A DNA stretch of 64,000 bases from Lentinula raphanica (lineage: Eukaryota; Basidiomycota; Agaricomycetes; Agaricales; Omphalotaceae): the NCBI GenBank assembly GCA_027919835.1, contig JANVFP010000034.1, positions 124,001-188,000 of the forward strand. Direction: 5' to 3'. Made by a program: the position numbers and the translations under genes. This document shows positions 36,396 to 48,500 of this stretch, in pieces (within the stretch, counting starts at the first letter, position 1; every line of letters begins with the position of its first letter). The notes under the pieces were generated by a model. The model was not told where the DNA came from and searched no databases. It saw only the letters and a program-made list of their open reading frames with translations.

Positions 36396-37464
36396 CTACG
36401 CATCACCGTGACCATGCACGCCATTATGAGGAGATGCAGGGGTCGGAAGCAGATTCACACTCAATTGGCTTTCGGTGAATAAAGGTTCCATGTAGTCATG
36501 CTTGTCCCTCTTGTACCGTTGCCAATGAAATTGGCGATATTCCGGCTTCCACTTCTCTCGAAATACCGTGATCGAGTCAGAGGTAAGCCACACGAGATCA
36601 GAGCGAGATATGTGATCAAGCACATGCTTTGCGTTCTCGTAGGACAAGCCGGTATGTGCAGAAAAGAAGCGAGCTTCCGAGTGGGGACCAATTCGATACC
36701 CCTCCTTGGTGAACCAGACATGGTTTTCGTATTGGTTTTTAGGAACCGACGTAAGCAGCGTGCGACGAACAGGTCTTCCACCAATAGTCTCAAAACGAGA
36801 ATGGTGATCGTAGGGAATGTGGAAGAAAGCGAAATAGAAATGGAGGTTGTCTCTTTGAAATTGTTCCAGATAATATGTCGTCATCCGAAGGGGACCTTCG
36901 GGTAATAGTCGTGAACGAGCCTCCTGGATCCTCTTTCGAATCTGACTTAGGCTGTCTGGATACACTTTAGCCTCCTCGGCAGATTCAATGAGGCGAGGTG
37001 CTGTAAGCAGTGCTTCGCTGTGTCGGTCCTTGAACCAGATGTACAATCCGTATTCAGGAGATTGAACTACCTCCTCCTCCTCCTCCTCCTCCTCCTCCTC
37101 CTCCTCCTCGACTGAACCTGGATCGGAACCTGAATCCGAGACTGAACCTGGATCGGAACCTGGATCCGAGTTGGCCCGATGAGAATCGCTGGTGTCGTTG
37201 ACGGTTCGCAATTGCCTTCGCACCAAGGATGCTACGTCGACGTCATTGCCTAGAGCATCTTTCGACTTTGAATACTGCCTTTCAGTGACAGTGGCCTGTA
37301 GATGGACACAATCAATATAAGACATCCAAATTCCTTGAACTTGGTCGAGGTAGTACCCATAGTACTGCTTCTACGACCGAACTTACAGGAGTTAAAGGCG
37401 CGCCATGCATACTTGAAATGAATCCAGATCCAAATACAAGGCAAATAACGATGAGAAGCCTCAT
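36396..37464 (-). CDS. Family A secreted protein A2 (unrecognised)
   Basis: Exons 37464-37387 (26 codons, signal peptide ending SSMHGAPLTP) and 37295-36396, phase 0, give 325 residues. The pro-region ends VASLVRR, the shared dibasic site. An acidic low-complexity stretch follows: DPGSDPGSVSDSGSDPGS repeats, then about 13 consecutive Glu. One module is present, with LYIWFKDRHSEA, YYLEQFQRDNLHFYFAFFHI, YENHVWFTKEGYRIGPHSEA and SITVFREKWKPEYRQFHWQR. It ends NGVHGHGDA, like A1. No known domain was recognised. Compared with A1, the main change is the acidic insertion between the cleavage site and the module. Confidence 0.75.
37070..37109 (-). repeat. GAG triplet repeat encoding poly-Glu in A2
   Basis: An uninterrupted run of about 13 GAG codons (CTC triplets on the plus strand). 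Such runs change length readily. Confidence 0.9.
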
Positions 37465-38258
37465 GATGCACTGATGAGCACTGTTCGGAGCCTAGTCACT
37501 AGCTGATACACGATAGATGGATGAATACTAACCGTTGAAAGTTTGGACGAAGAATATAAACAGCAAGAACAAGACTGGCCAGCAGTTTGAAGAGAGAGGA
37601 TATCGAAGCCTCCCTAGTATTTGGACTGGGTTAATAATTAGTGGCAGTTTTGCCTCTCTCAAATCACATCGTCGATACGTCGGAACGCACTCAATACACT
37701 GGATGAGCACACGGCGGTGCAGGTGGAGAGGGGAGAACTATATTTTTTGAACAAGCCTGAGGCGTATCCTGGCGTATCAGGGCGTATCAAGGAGTATCGC
37801 TATCTATCATGATCAGTGCACATGGTCACCTATACATTGATCTTCGGTCAGTGGAGTCCGCAATGATGGGTTAAAGAGCGCACACAGCCGCCAGCGTTGC
37901 CAGGCATTACCCAATGAAGCTTGGGATGGTCTTCAACACACTCCATGGCTCACACCAGTGCTACCACTGGAGCCTATCGAAGATATCCGGGTTGTTTGGC
38001 AGTAAATCACGAAGCGCTCGATTCTCATGATCTCTTGTGTACGATCAAAGGTTGTGCGAGTTGGTCCGAAATAGGATGAGGGGGGTCACAGAAACGGGAT
38101 GGGTGAAGAACAGAGAAGTTGAACATGTACATATATGATAGAGTATTCAGGAAAACGAACGAGTTATTGAAGAGGTCGAAGGACAAGAAAAACATAGTGT
38201 ACAGAATGTGAATTGGCAGAATATGAGTAGAACGAGCGGAAGTTGGTAGATGCTGCAT
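37465..38258. other. Intergenic between A3 and A2 with duplicated flanks
   Basis: No gene. 37816-37920 matches the A1 upstream region. 38020-38110 (TCATGATCTCTTGTGTACGA and following) resembles 36225-36300. The spacer is therefore a patchwork of earlier duplications. Confidence 0.6.
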
Positions 38259-38700
38259 CTATACAGCGCCGTTCTTGTTGTTGTGAGGCCCAGGAGAAGC
38301 AGGTCTCGGAGAGGAAGCATCATTGTGAGGCCTGGGAGATGCAGGTCTCGAAGTACGGGTGCCATTCTCGTCAGTGTGAGGCTCAGGAGATGCAGCTCTC
38401 GAAACAGAATCCCCGTTCCTGTTGACGCGGGTCCCAGGGGATGCGATTCTCGGAGGCGAAGCGTCCGAATTTGCGTTGATGTGAGGCCTAGGAGATGCAG
38501 GTCTACGAGAGGGAGTGCCATTCTTGTCAGTGTGAGGCTTATGAGATGCAGCGTTCAAAGGTCTAGCGTCATTCCTGTCAACATGTGGCCCAGTAGAGGC
38601 AGCTCTCGGAGGGGAAGCATCTGAGTTTGTATTGGTGTGAGGCTTAGGAGATAGCGATGAAGAAGCGTCATTCTCGTCCGTGTGAGGCTCAGGAGATGCC
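38259..38700 (-). repeat. Degenerate 48-60 bp coding repeats in the A3 tail
   Basis: About eight units built on ASPxPHxDxNGxxxRP. Strand composition leaves long open frames on the plus strand as well, which are shadows. Confidence 0.8.
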
Positions 38701-41057
38701 GGTCTTGAAAGCGGAGATGCAAGCTTTGGATGAGGAGACACAGGTGTGAGAGGGGGAGACACAGGTGTGAGAGGAGGAGACGGAGGTCTCGGAGGAAGAG
38801 CTGCCGGTCCTGGAGGGGAAGATGCAAGTCCTGGGCGGGAAGAGACAGGTTCCAGAAGGGGAGCATCATTCCCGTTAGTGCGAGGTCTAGGGAGGGGAAA
38901 GCGATCGGTGCCATCACGAGGATCACAGGCTTGAGGCAGAAAACCGGTCAAACCGGCCAAACGGCCACCATTCTGAATTGCTACCAGCACGTTATCCTGG
39001 TCCCTACGGAAAGTCTGTGAATGGAAATGGCTTTGTCCCCGTAGACATCTCTCCCGGAATACCATAGTATGATCATGGTTGAGGTCTGGTATCACTGATA
39101 AGACCGATTTGTGTACCACACGGGATATGAGGTTCGTGTTCCTGTAAGACAAGCCGGAATCTCCAGAGAAGAGGCGGACATCCGAGTTGGGCCCACGTCG
39201 TATTCCGACATCGGTGAACCAGACATGGGTCTCAAATGAATGTGGAGGAACTTTTTCAGGAAGTGTACCGTTGAAAGGCCCTCCTCCTTCAATACTAACA
39301 GGGCGAGGATCATTGTGGGGAATGCGATAAAACTGAAAATAAAAGTGGCGGTCCCTCCGTATCAAACGCTCCAGGAAGTATACATCAAAAAAGTGCGTGG
39401 TGGTCCCCAATTGCGTAGACTTCTCGGACATTGCAGACCATATGAGGTTTTGGGTGTCTATGAATACATCGGCATCCAGGGAAGATCGTGTGCGCTGTGT
39501 TGAATTGGGTTGCGCCTCACTACTGAACCAGACAAAAGACACAAGGCTGTCTGTCGGAGATTCATCTTCCTCAGATTCCGAGTAATAATCCGAGTCATGA
39601 TGAACTTTAGGTATTTGATGAACTTTAGGTATTTGACGAACTCCAGGTGATTGAAGAATGATTTCAGGTCTCTCACCGGGAGGATGGGATCCTGGTTTCA
39701 CAGGAGGCGATGCGGGTCTCGCAGATCGTGGAGGAGGCAATGCGGGTCTCGGAGGTCGTGGAGGAGGAAGTCCAGGTCTTGGAGGAGAAGGAGGACGTTC
39801 AAGTCCTGGAGGAGAAGGAGGACGTTCAAGTTCTGAAGGAAAAGGAGGATATTCAAGTTCTGAAGGAGAAAGAGGACGTTCAACTTTTGGAGGGAAAAGA
39901 GGAGGAGGATTTACAAGTTCAAGTTCTAGAGGGGGACGGGGAGGAGAAGGAGGGGGAGGAGGAGGAAGAAGAGGTCCTGCAACGCCATTCCTGTCAGTGG
40001 GAGAAGGGAGGGGAAGGCGAACACTGCCAGCATGAGGATCACAGGCATCATATAGAAAACCGGTGTAAGGGCCACCATGCTTGCTTGCTACCAGCACTTT
40101 ATTGTGGTCCCTACGGAAAGTCTGTAAATGGAATCGTCTACGTTTCGGTTGACATTCCTCCCGGAATACCATGATATGTTCATCATGATTGAGTTCTGGC
40201 ATTACTGGAAAGACTGATTTGTGTAGCTGATTGGATAAGATGGTCACAGTCCTGTGGGTCAAGCCAGTTTGTCGAGAGAAGAGGCGGACGTCTGAGGTGG
40301 GCCCACGTCGTCTTCCGACTTCAGTGAACCAGACGTGGGTCTCAAATGAATGCGCAGGAACTGTATCAGGAATTGTACCATTGAAAGGACCTCCCCCTTC
40401 GATACTAATAGGGTGAAAATCATCGTGGCGAGTGAAATAGAACTCGAAATAAAAGGAGCGGTCGCTCCGTATCGAACGCTCCAGGTAGTATAATCCAGAA
40501 CTGTTGATTACGGTTGCCACTGCCCACGGAGCCTTCTGACGCACCGCAGACAATATGATTTCTTCGGTGTCTGGGTATACATCGGCGTACCAGGGTGTTC
40601 GTGTGTGCAGTGGTGAACTGGGTTGCGCCTCACTGCTGAACCAGATGAGAGACACAAGTTCCATTGGTGGCAGCGGATCGCGAGGGCGGCGAAGATTTGC
40701 TTCGTCCAGGTCCAATTCTGAATCTGAATCTGAATCTGAATCCGAATCCCAATCTGAATCCGAATGAAAGTCCTGCCCGTGCGTATTGACAGTGTAGTTG
40801 AAGGGTTGACGGACATGCCTCCGCACCAATGAGGATGGAGTCACATCGTCGCCCATAGCAAGTTCTTCGGACTTCAAAACAGGCCTTCCCGTGGCTGTAG
40901 TCTACATATGAATACGAAGTCAGCATATGATAGTATGCAAATGGCCGAGTTGGTGATGACTCGAAAAGTACGAAGGACTTACAGGATACAAGGGTGCACC
41001 ATGAGTGCTTGTGAGTAGTCCGAACGCAAGGTAAACGATCCCGATAGGAATAAACAT
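38259..41057 (-). CDS. Family A secreted protein A3: two modules, Pro-rich linker and repeat tail
   Basis: Exons 41057-40983 (25 codons, signal peptide ending TSTHGAPLYP) and 40901-38259, phase 0, give about 905 residues. The pro-region ends PSSLVRR. Next come a DSDSDSDSE acidic stretch and module 1 (SLIWFSSEAQP, YYLERSIRSDRSFYFEFY, FETHVWFTEVGRRRGPTSDV, HIMVFREECQP). A linker of about 140 residues is very Pro-rich, with ELERPPSPPG-type repeats. Module 2 follows (SFVWFSSEAQP, YFLERLIRRDRHFYFQFY, FETHVWFTDVGIRRGPNSDV). The tail is a series of 16-20 residue repeats such as RPASPRPHINANSDASPP, ending NNKNGAV. The two modules are clearly homologous to each other. The fold and role are unknown. 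The tail looks like an extended, cell-wall-type or adhesive region, but this is only a guess. Confidence 0.75.
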
Positions 41058-41689
41058 CGCGGAATGAACACGGTGTGGGAGATAGCGAATGGATAGAGGA
41101 TGGGTGAAAGGATGTAAGTCGTTGAAAGCGTTGATGTTGCGAGGATGAACAACGACAAAAACACAACTGACCAGCAGTCTGGAGGGAAACCGTCGAAGCC
41201 GTCCCGGTATATGTAACAGTAGCGTTATTTCCCTCTCTGAATCACATCATCAATACGCAAGATAAGGAAGCGAGGATCTTGTAGCATATCTCTCTCTCTC
41301 TCGGACAATTCAGTGGACCAGATTTGATTGTGCAATACGGACATGGAGGAAAGTGAAGTTTAGGGCCGGCGCATCTATCCTAACTGTTTGTGTAGATCGT
41401 CAATTACTCTCGATGACTCTCAAAAAACGAACCTGAGCTTTGCTTTTAGTGTCCATGATACCAACCGACATCCAACAGCATCCAACCCATGCGGTAATTT
41501 TGCGGTAATTACATTTCAAGATGAAATCTATACCCGCAAGACATATCAATGTGATGGTTGCATATGCTCGAAAAGTCATGGGTGCCAACCAACGATCTCC
41601 AACGATGAGCTGAAAATGCTGAATTATGTAACAGCACCGAGCATCAGCTGAGACGCCAAGATAGATCTAGACTCGAAATCCGACCAGCT
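41058..41689. other. A3 upstream flank, near-copy of 44320-44930
   Basis: The stretch after the A3 start codon is nearly identical to that after A4, including a TCTCTCTCTCTC run and a GGCCGGCGC motif. It is therefore a recent duplication that includes the promoters and first exons. A third, more diverged relative begins near 45085 before the VIT gene. Confidence 0.75.
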
Positions 41690-41965
41690 CCGGTTGGAAG
41701 TTGGAAGAGGTGAACGTTGAGCAAGATGAACGTTGAACGAAGTTGAGCACGGTGGTGAGCGAGAGATAGATAATTGTCCATTAAGCGCCCATACAGGCCC
41801 ATACTAGCTTCAAACGTTCTCACGTTCAACATACCTCGTACACCTGCTGTCTCTGGATTCGTGATGATTGAGAAAGATGGGACAAAAGTGGAAGGATTGG
41901 TGAGCGAGAGAAAAGAAGGCGAACAGGGAATATGAGCTGGCCATCGAGCATCAAGGAAGACAGCA
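41690..41965 (+). pseudogene. Relic of the VIT/VWA gene's 5' part
   Basis: The region 41840-41950 matches exon 1 of the VIT gene (45785-45895): GTGATGATTGAGAAAGATGG, then AAGTGGAAGGATTGGTGAGC, aligns with the FEMIRQDGTRVEGLVSE codons. Frames are broken. The upstream part (CTCCGGTTGGAAGTTGGAAG, ATTAAGCGCCCAT) matches 45320-45425, the VIT gene's 5' flank. It was evidently copied together with an A gene. Confidence 0.75.
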
Positions 41966-42192
41966 AACTTGTATCGGAAGTCAGAATCTGCTCTCAGGAA
42001 TCTCATCGAGTCTTTCAGATTTTTGTCTCAATTTATTATATTCTATTATAACAAGCGGAATGAGTAAGAAATAGTACATTCTTTGTAAGTATACGAAGGA
42101 CAAGAAGAGACTGTACAGAACGAAAACTTCACAGAGTTGATTGACAAAACACTTGAGGTGAAACGAATGGAAATGAATCGGAGATGTTGTAC

Positions 42193-44319
42193 CTATACAG
42201 CGCCATTCCTGTCATTATCATGAGGATGAGGCCCAGGAGAGGCAGGTTTCGAAGATGTAGCGTCAATTCCGTCAGTATGAGGCTCGGGAGATGCAGCTCT
42301 CGAAGGGGAACCGTCGTTTTTGTCAATGAGAGGCCCAGGAAAGGCGGTCCCGGGAGGCAAAGCGTCCGAATGTCCATGATTGTGAGGTCTAGGAGATGCA
42401 GGTCTGTGAGAAATGATGCCATTCTCGTTAGTGTGAGGCTCCGAAGGAGATGCAGCTTGCGAAGATGTAGCCTCAATCTTGCCAATGTGAGGCGCAAGAG
42501 CGTCAGAATTTACATCAATGTGAGGCGCAGAAGAAGGTCTTCGAGAAAGGGCGCCATTCTCGTCAGTGTGAGAGTCATGAGATGCAGCAATCGTAGGTGT
42601 GGCGTCACTCCCGTCAATGTGAGGCGTAGTAGAGGCAGTTCTCGGAGGGTGAGCGTCTGTATTGGCATTGATGTGAGGCCTAGGAGATGCAGGTCTCGTA
42701 GAGAGCGCGCCATTCTCGTCAGCGTGAGAGTCATGAGATGCAGCGCTCGAAGGTGTAGCATCACTCCCTTCAATGTGGGGCGTAGTAGAGGCAGTTCTCG
42801 GAGGGTGAGCGTCCAGATTGGCATTGATGTGGGGCCTAGGAGATGCGGGTCTCGCAGAAAGAGGGCCGTTCTCGTCAGCGTGAGAGTCGTGAGATGCAGC
42901 ACCCGAAGGTGTAGCGTCACTCGTGTCAACGTGAGGTGTGGTAGAGGCAGTTCTCGGAGGGTGAGCGTCCGGATTGGCATTGATGTGAGGCCTAGGAGAT
43001 ACAGGTCTCGTAGAGAGAGCGCCATTCTCGTCAGTGTGAGAGTCATGAGATGCAGGACTCGAAGGCGGAGATTCAGGATTCGAAGGAGGGGATCCAGGTG
43101 TTGGAGATCCAGGTCTCACAGGACGACGCGATGCGGGTCTCAGAGGGATAGCAGCGTTGCCGTCAGTGTGAAGACGGGAAGATGCAGGTCTCGGAGGGGG
43201 AGATGCCAATCTTGGAGGGGAAGGCTCAGATCTCAGAGGAAGAACCTCATTATCAGGTACAGGGAGGGCGGGAATAGCAGGAGTCAGATGCAAAAAGAAA
43301 TGGCCAGGGCCATCGATTGCACTTTCCACAAGCTTGTCAGGATTACGCTCGTCCCTATGAAAGGTTTGCCAATAGGCCGTCCTATATTCCGGTTTCCATT
43401 CCTCCTGGAATACCGTGATATGTTTATCCAGTGGTGGTCTTGTTCGGGAGAGCGACTTGCGTACCTCTTTGAGTATCTCGCCCGCATCCTTGTAGGACAA
43501 GCCGGTATGCCCAGAGAAGAAACGAACGTCTGAGTTGGGACCACGTCGTCTTCCGGCATCGGTGAACCAGACATGGGTCTCGAATGGTTGCGGGGGAACT
43601 GATGCAGGCAGGGTATGGGTAAAAGGCCCTCCACCTTCAATAATCACAGGGCGAGGATCGGCGTGGGGAATACGATAGAAAACGAGGTAGAAGTGGCGGT
43701 CGCTCCGTAATAAACGCTCCAGGTAGTATACATCGGAATCTTTGGGTAGGGTTTCCGATGAGTAAGACGTCTGGTTGACCGCAAACATTATGAGTTGTTG
43801 GGTCTCTGGGTATACATCGGCAAGATTGGCACTTCTTGTGCGCTTCGTTGAAGTGGGTAGCTCCTCACTGCTGAACCAGATATAAGTCTCGATATTATCG
43901 AACGGAGGATCGTCGTCCTCATATGTCACATCACTGTCACTGTCAGAAAACGCCATCAGTGGTGGCTGAGTGGGAGCAAGGATTGCGCTGTCCAGGTCCA
44001 ATTCTGAATCCGAATGAAAATCCGAGTCCTCCCCGTGAGTATTGATAGTGTAGTTGAAGGGTCGACGGACATGCCTCCGCGCCAACGAGGATGAAGTCAT
44101 ATCGTCGCCCATAGCAGATTCTTTGGACTTCGAATTAGGCCTTCCAGTGGCTGTAGTCTACACATGAAAACAAAGTCAATATAAGATAAATGGCAGAGTT
44201 GGTGATGACTATGTTGGTGTCACACAAAAGTACGAAGGACTTACAGGATACAAGGGTGCACCATGAGTGCTTGTGAGTAGTCCGAACGCAAGGTAAACGA
44301 TCCCGATAGGAATGAACAT
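42193..44319 (-). CDS. Family A secreted protein A4: one module and a long repeat tail
   Basis: Exons 44319-44245 (25 codons, same signal peptide as A3) and 44157-42193, phase 0, give about 679 residues. The pro-region ends SSSLARR and is followed by NYTINTHGEDSDFHSDSELD. A single module includes TYIWFSSEELPTSTKRTRS, YYLERLLRSDRHFYLVFYRI, FETHVWFTDAGRRRGPNSDV and HITVFQEEWKPEYRTAYWQT. The C-terminal half is a Pro-rich stretch and then a large repeat tail with a 52-residue period, ending DNDRNGAV, like A3's KNGAV. It shares exon 1 and promoter with A3 almost exactly but lost, or never gained, the second module. Secretion and dibasic processing are inferred. No family was recognised. Confidence 0.75.
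42490..43050 (-). repeat. 156-bp higher-order coding repeat in the A4 tail
   Basis: Three full 52-residue copies and a fourth partial one. Each is made of three 17-18 residue sub-units that start SHDSHxDENG, SPRPHINAN and ASTTPHxxxSDATP. Copies differ by few residues, so amplification was recent, and exact multiples of three keep the frame. Confidence 0.9.
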
Positions 44320-45581
44320 CGCGGAATGAACACGGTGTGGGAGATAGCGAATGGATCGAGGATGGGTGAAAGGATGTAAGTCGTTGAAAGCGTTGATGTT
44401 GCGAAGATGAAGAACGGCGAAAACACAACTGACCAGCAGTCTGGAGGAAAACCGTCGAAGCCGTCCCGGTATATGTAACAGTAGCGGTATTTCCCTCTCT
44501 GGATCACATCATTAATAATTGATACCCAAGATGAGGAAGCGATGCACCTCGGATCTTGTAGCATATCTCTCTCTCTCTCGGACAATTTGGTGGACCAGAT
44601 TTGATTGAGCAATACTCATTCGTATACGGACACAGAGAAAAGTGAAGTTAAAGGCCGGCGCCTCTATCCTAGTTGTTTGTGTCGATCGTCAATAACTCTC
44701 GATGACTGTCCAAAAACGAACCTGAGCTTTGCTTTTAGTGTCCACGATACCAACCGACATCCAACCCATGCGGTAATTACATTTCGAGATGAAATCTACC
44801 CACAAGGCGTATCAATGTGATGGCTTGTGATGGTTGCATATGCTCGAAAAGTCATGGGTGAGTGGGGTAAAGTGGGGTCTGACAACCAACGATGAGCTGA
44901 AAATGCTGAATGAACAGCACCGAGCGTCAGCTGAGACGAGATAAGAAAACGATATACTTTGTACATAGCATATCTCTCTCCCGAATGATTTTGCAGAGCA
45001 GGTTTTATCCTGTAACACTCGTTGGTATACGGGCACATAGCCAGTGAAGTTTGAGCCTACATCCTGAATTTTAAGGGTCGATGACTCCTGATGACTTTCG
45101 AAAAACGAACCTGAGTTTTGTTTTCATTGTTCACGATTTCATCCCCATGCGGGAATTATATCCCAAAACGAAATCCTCCCGCAAGCTCAGGCAAGCTCCC
45201 GCAAGTTGAAGGCGCATCATGGTTGCACATGCTCAACAACCATGGGTTGGTGGGGTTTGCCAGCCAAGGACGAGCTGAAAAGGCTGGAAAAGCGCACGAC
45301 TCCCGAGGTTGAAAGCAGCTCCAATTGGAAGCTCTTGAAGGCTCCAGTTGCAAGTTGAACGAGGAGAACGACATTAGACGCGTTGGACGTTGTGAGATAA
45401 GATTATTTGATTATTAAGCGCCCAGACTACAGCTTTTGTATCAGGCTATCAGCCGTTCATGATCATCCTGTGTTCATCACCAAGTCATAATGATATTGAG
45501 ACAGAATGAATTTCAACAACATTCTCTCGGGTCCGAATCCTTCTCTATATCAACTCTCTCAGAATCTCGTTCGTCAAAGCA
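44320..45581. other. Intergenic between A4 and the VIT gene, with duplicated sequence
   Basis: 44320-44930 is a near-copy of 41058-41650. 45085-45320 repeats part of it in a more diverged form. 45320-45430 is the VIT gene's 5' flank, also present in the relic at 41690. No gene is supported. Confidence 0.65.
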
Positions 45582-48500
45582 ATGGCCAGAACCAGACTCA
45601 AAGCTCGCGGCACTCGAGATTGCTGCCTATACGATTCCACTACCGGAGATGAACTACTCCTCGACGGTTCCTCTGTCGACGTGCTCATCGCAGATGTTCA
45701 TGCCTCGGTGACACTCTCTCAACGCTTCACAAACACCTCTTCTACTACGGTCAATGGCGTGTATACGTTTAGTCTCATGGCTGGAGCCGCTGTGTGTGGA
45801 TTCGAGATGATCAGGCAAGATGGGACGAGGGTAGAAGGATTGGTGAGCGAGAAAGAAGAGGCGAGTAGGAAATATGAGCAAGCTATCAAGGCTGGCAAGA
45901 CTGCAAGTTTAGGCCAGCAAGAGACGGCGGATGGTGAGTAACTTTGCTTGTAAAGCTCGCACACTGTCTGATGCCAGTCACCGTATCTAGTCTTCTCCAT
46001 CTCAGTGGGAAACGTTCTTCTCTCGGAGACCGTAGAAATCAAGCTACGCTATATCCAACTCCTCATGGACGACGAAAAGAAAGATCAAGTCAAATTCATC
46101 TTCCCTCGCACCTATGCTCAACGATATGGCCAGGCTCCGACAAGCAACAGTGCCAGTGCCACGACCGCCCATCAGCCGTTCGTCATGAACGTGATCGTTC
46201 AGCAATCCGGTGCCATCAAGGGCATCTCTTGTCCCTCCGCTCATCCAATCCAATTCGAACTTGGGCTTCCAGATGGTTTCGAACCGGAAAGCGATAACGG
46301 AAGTCATTTTGCCTCTGTAACCCTCACAGATACCTCTGGCTCTCTCACTCAGGATGTCGTTCTTGTGGTCTGTGCGGCAGATCTGGACTCACCCCGTTGT
46401 TTCGTTGAGCAGCATCCGAGTTCAAACCATGAGACGACCGCGATGGCTTTGACGTTCGTACCGAGGTTCACGCTTCCTGATATCAAGGGTGGGATGGAGT
46501 ACGTCTTCGTAGTCGATCGCAGTGGGAGTATGCAGGGAGAGAGGATCAAGCTCGTGCGGGAAGCACTCATTGTTCTCCTTCGAGGACTTCCAACGTATGA
46601 AACCACTTTCAACATCATCTCCTTCGGCTCGAGGACAACGAAATTGTGGGATCAGAGTCGACAATACTCCCAAACTACATTGAAGAAGCAACGAAACACG
46701 TAGAGTAAGTCTTTTGTTTTGAACTAACCAACGTTCCATATTCTCATCGCTTTTCACATAGCACCATGCGAGCTGATTACGGAGGCACCGAGATCGCTGC
46801 AGCCTTATCCTCCACGTACTCCTCCTTGCCAACGCCTCTAGCTCGTCCTGTCGCAGTCATACTCCTCACAGACGGCAGTGCCTGGGACGTCTCTACATGT
46901 GTCTCGCACACCCAAACCGCACTTTCCACCCTTCCCCAACCAAGATCCCCAGCGAACCCTTCCTCACCCTCACCCTTCATCCGCGTCTTCACAGTAGGCA
47001 TCGGCGACGGAGCATCTTCAGACACATGCGATAGCATTGCTCGTGCAGGGAACGGCATGGCGGTGTATGTCAAAGAAGGAGAAGCGGTCGCTGGGAAATG
47101 CGCGAGGGTGGTTAGAGCTGCGAGGTCTCCGCAAATTACGGGCGTTGTGGTTTCGTGGTTGGGAGATGCTGAGTCGGGTGTGGTTGAAGAGGAGAAAGAA
47201 CGAGAGGATGCAGATGAAGATTTTGAGATGGTGGAAGATATAGGGAAGGAAGATGGGAGTGAGGTTCCTGTCAAAAACCTGTTTAACGCGGAAGACGAGG
47301 AACAGAAACCTACTGGTCCTCCTCCGGCACCAGTTCTTCAACCTTTGCCTCCTCCTATAATCCAACAAGCTCCTCTCCCCCTCACGAATATCTTCCCCGG
47401 TACCAGGACTCAGGTCTATGCTATTATTCGTACTCCTCCCGCCGAGGATGGTTTCAAAGGGAAGCAACTCCCAACATCCGTCAAAGTCAAAGGTGTGCTC
47501 AGCACGACCGGAGCTCCTGTCGAGCTGATCGTCCCTGTCTCTCGAATTCTACGTCCGTTGAAACCCGCCAACAGCGATGAGCACTCTCCGTCCGTTCTCG
47601 GACAACCGTTCCTTCATGTTCTTGCTGCGAAATCTCTAATCACCGAACATCAAGACGGTCGGCACTCGTTCCCTGCTTCCGTCGCTACCAAGATGAAAGA
47701 CAACGAGGAGTTGAAAGAGGCGTATCTCAAGCAAGAGATTATCCGACTTGGTACTACGTACGGCCTCACGAGCAAATACACATCTTTCATCGCTGTCGAC
47801 CATCGCACTAATGTTCCTTCGGCTGAATCCAGCTCTTCAACTACTACTCCGAATCCGAATCCGACTGAGGACGAAGTCTCTAACATCATACCAGTCTCTG
47901 GGTTCTCAGAAAGTCGGATTGCTGTTCAAAGTCGCAGGGTAGGAAGCGGGAAAGCTCCAAGGATGCAATTGGCTTCGAGGGCAGCAAGGAAGACGGCCGT
48001 AGCTGCAACGATTCAGGCGGTAGCAGAAAGTTCGGACTCGGACGGCGATGGGAGCTCAATAATTCCACTATCACTCGCTCAGTCTAGAGGAGCTCCAGTA
48101 GACAAGAAAGCTGGACTATATAAAGGTAGAGGTGGACTATCTAGAGGTAAAGGTAGAGTCGCTTCAAATACCCATGCGAGACCGAGACCGGCGGCGTTCG
48201 TGGGTCAACAAGCGAGCTTCCCGTCGTCATCGACGTCGATGGATGTTGATCAGACCTCGGCTGAGGATACGAGGCCGACAAAAAGAGCGAGAGGTGTACC
48301 TTCATATTTACGTCTCGCTTCTACTTCGACTACCACTCCATCAACTCCGTTAACCATCGCCGGACGTCTCACTGCCATCGCTCGATTACAACAATTCGAC
48401 GGCCAGTTCCACATGTCCCAATCGCTTCTTGACCTGTTGGAAATCACGTATCCTTTGCAGGAAGTCAGGATGAAATTGAACACGGTGGTTCCGGATATGC

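Noticed and set aside
39658..40174. Plus-strand Gly- or Glu-rich ORFs inside A3
   Set aside because: They are complements of the Pro-rich linker of A3, caused by composition only.
42184..43533. 449-codon plus-strand ORF, Arg/Ser-rich
   Set aside because: It is antisense to the A4 repeat tail. The repeat has a multiple-of-three period, so it keeps the opposite strand open. The Arg-rich sequence has no independent features, whereas the minus strand has a signal peptide and a conserved module.
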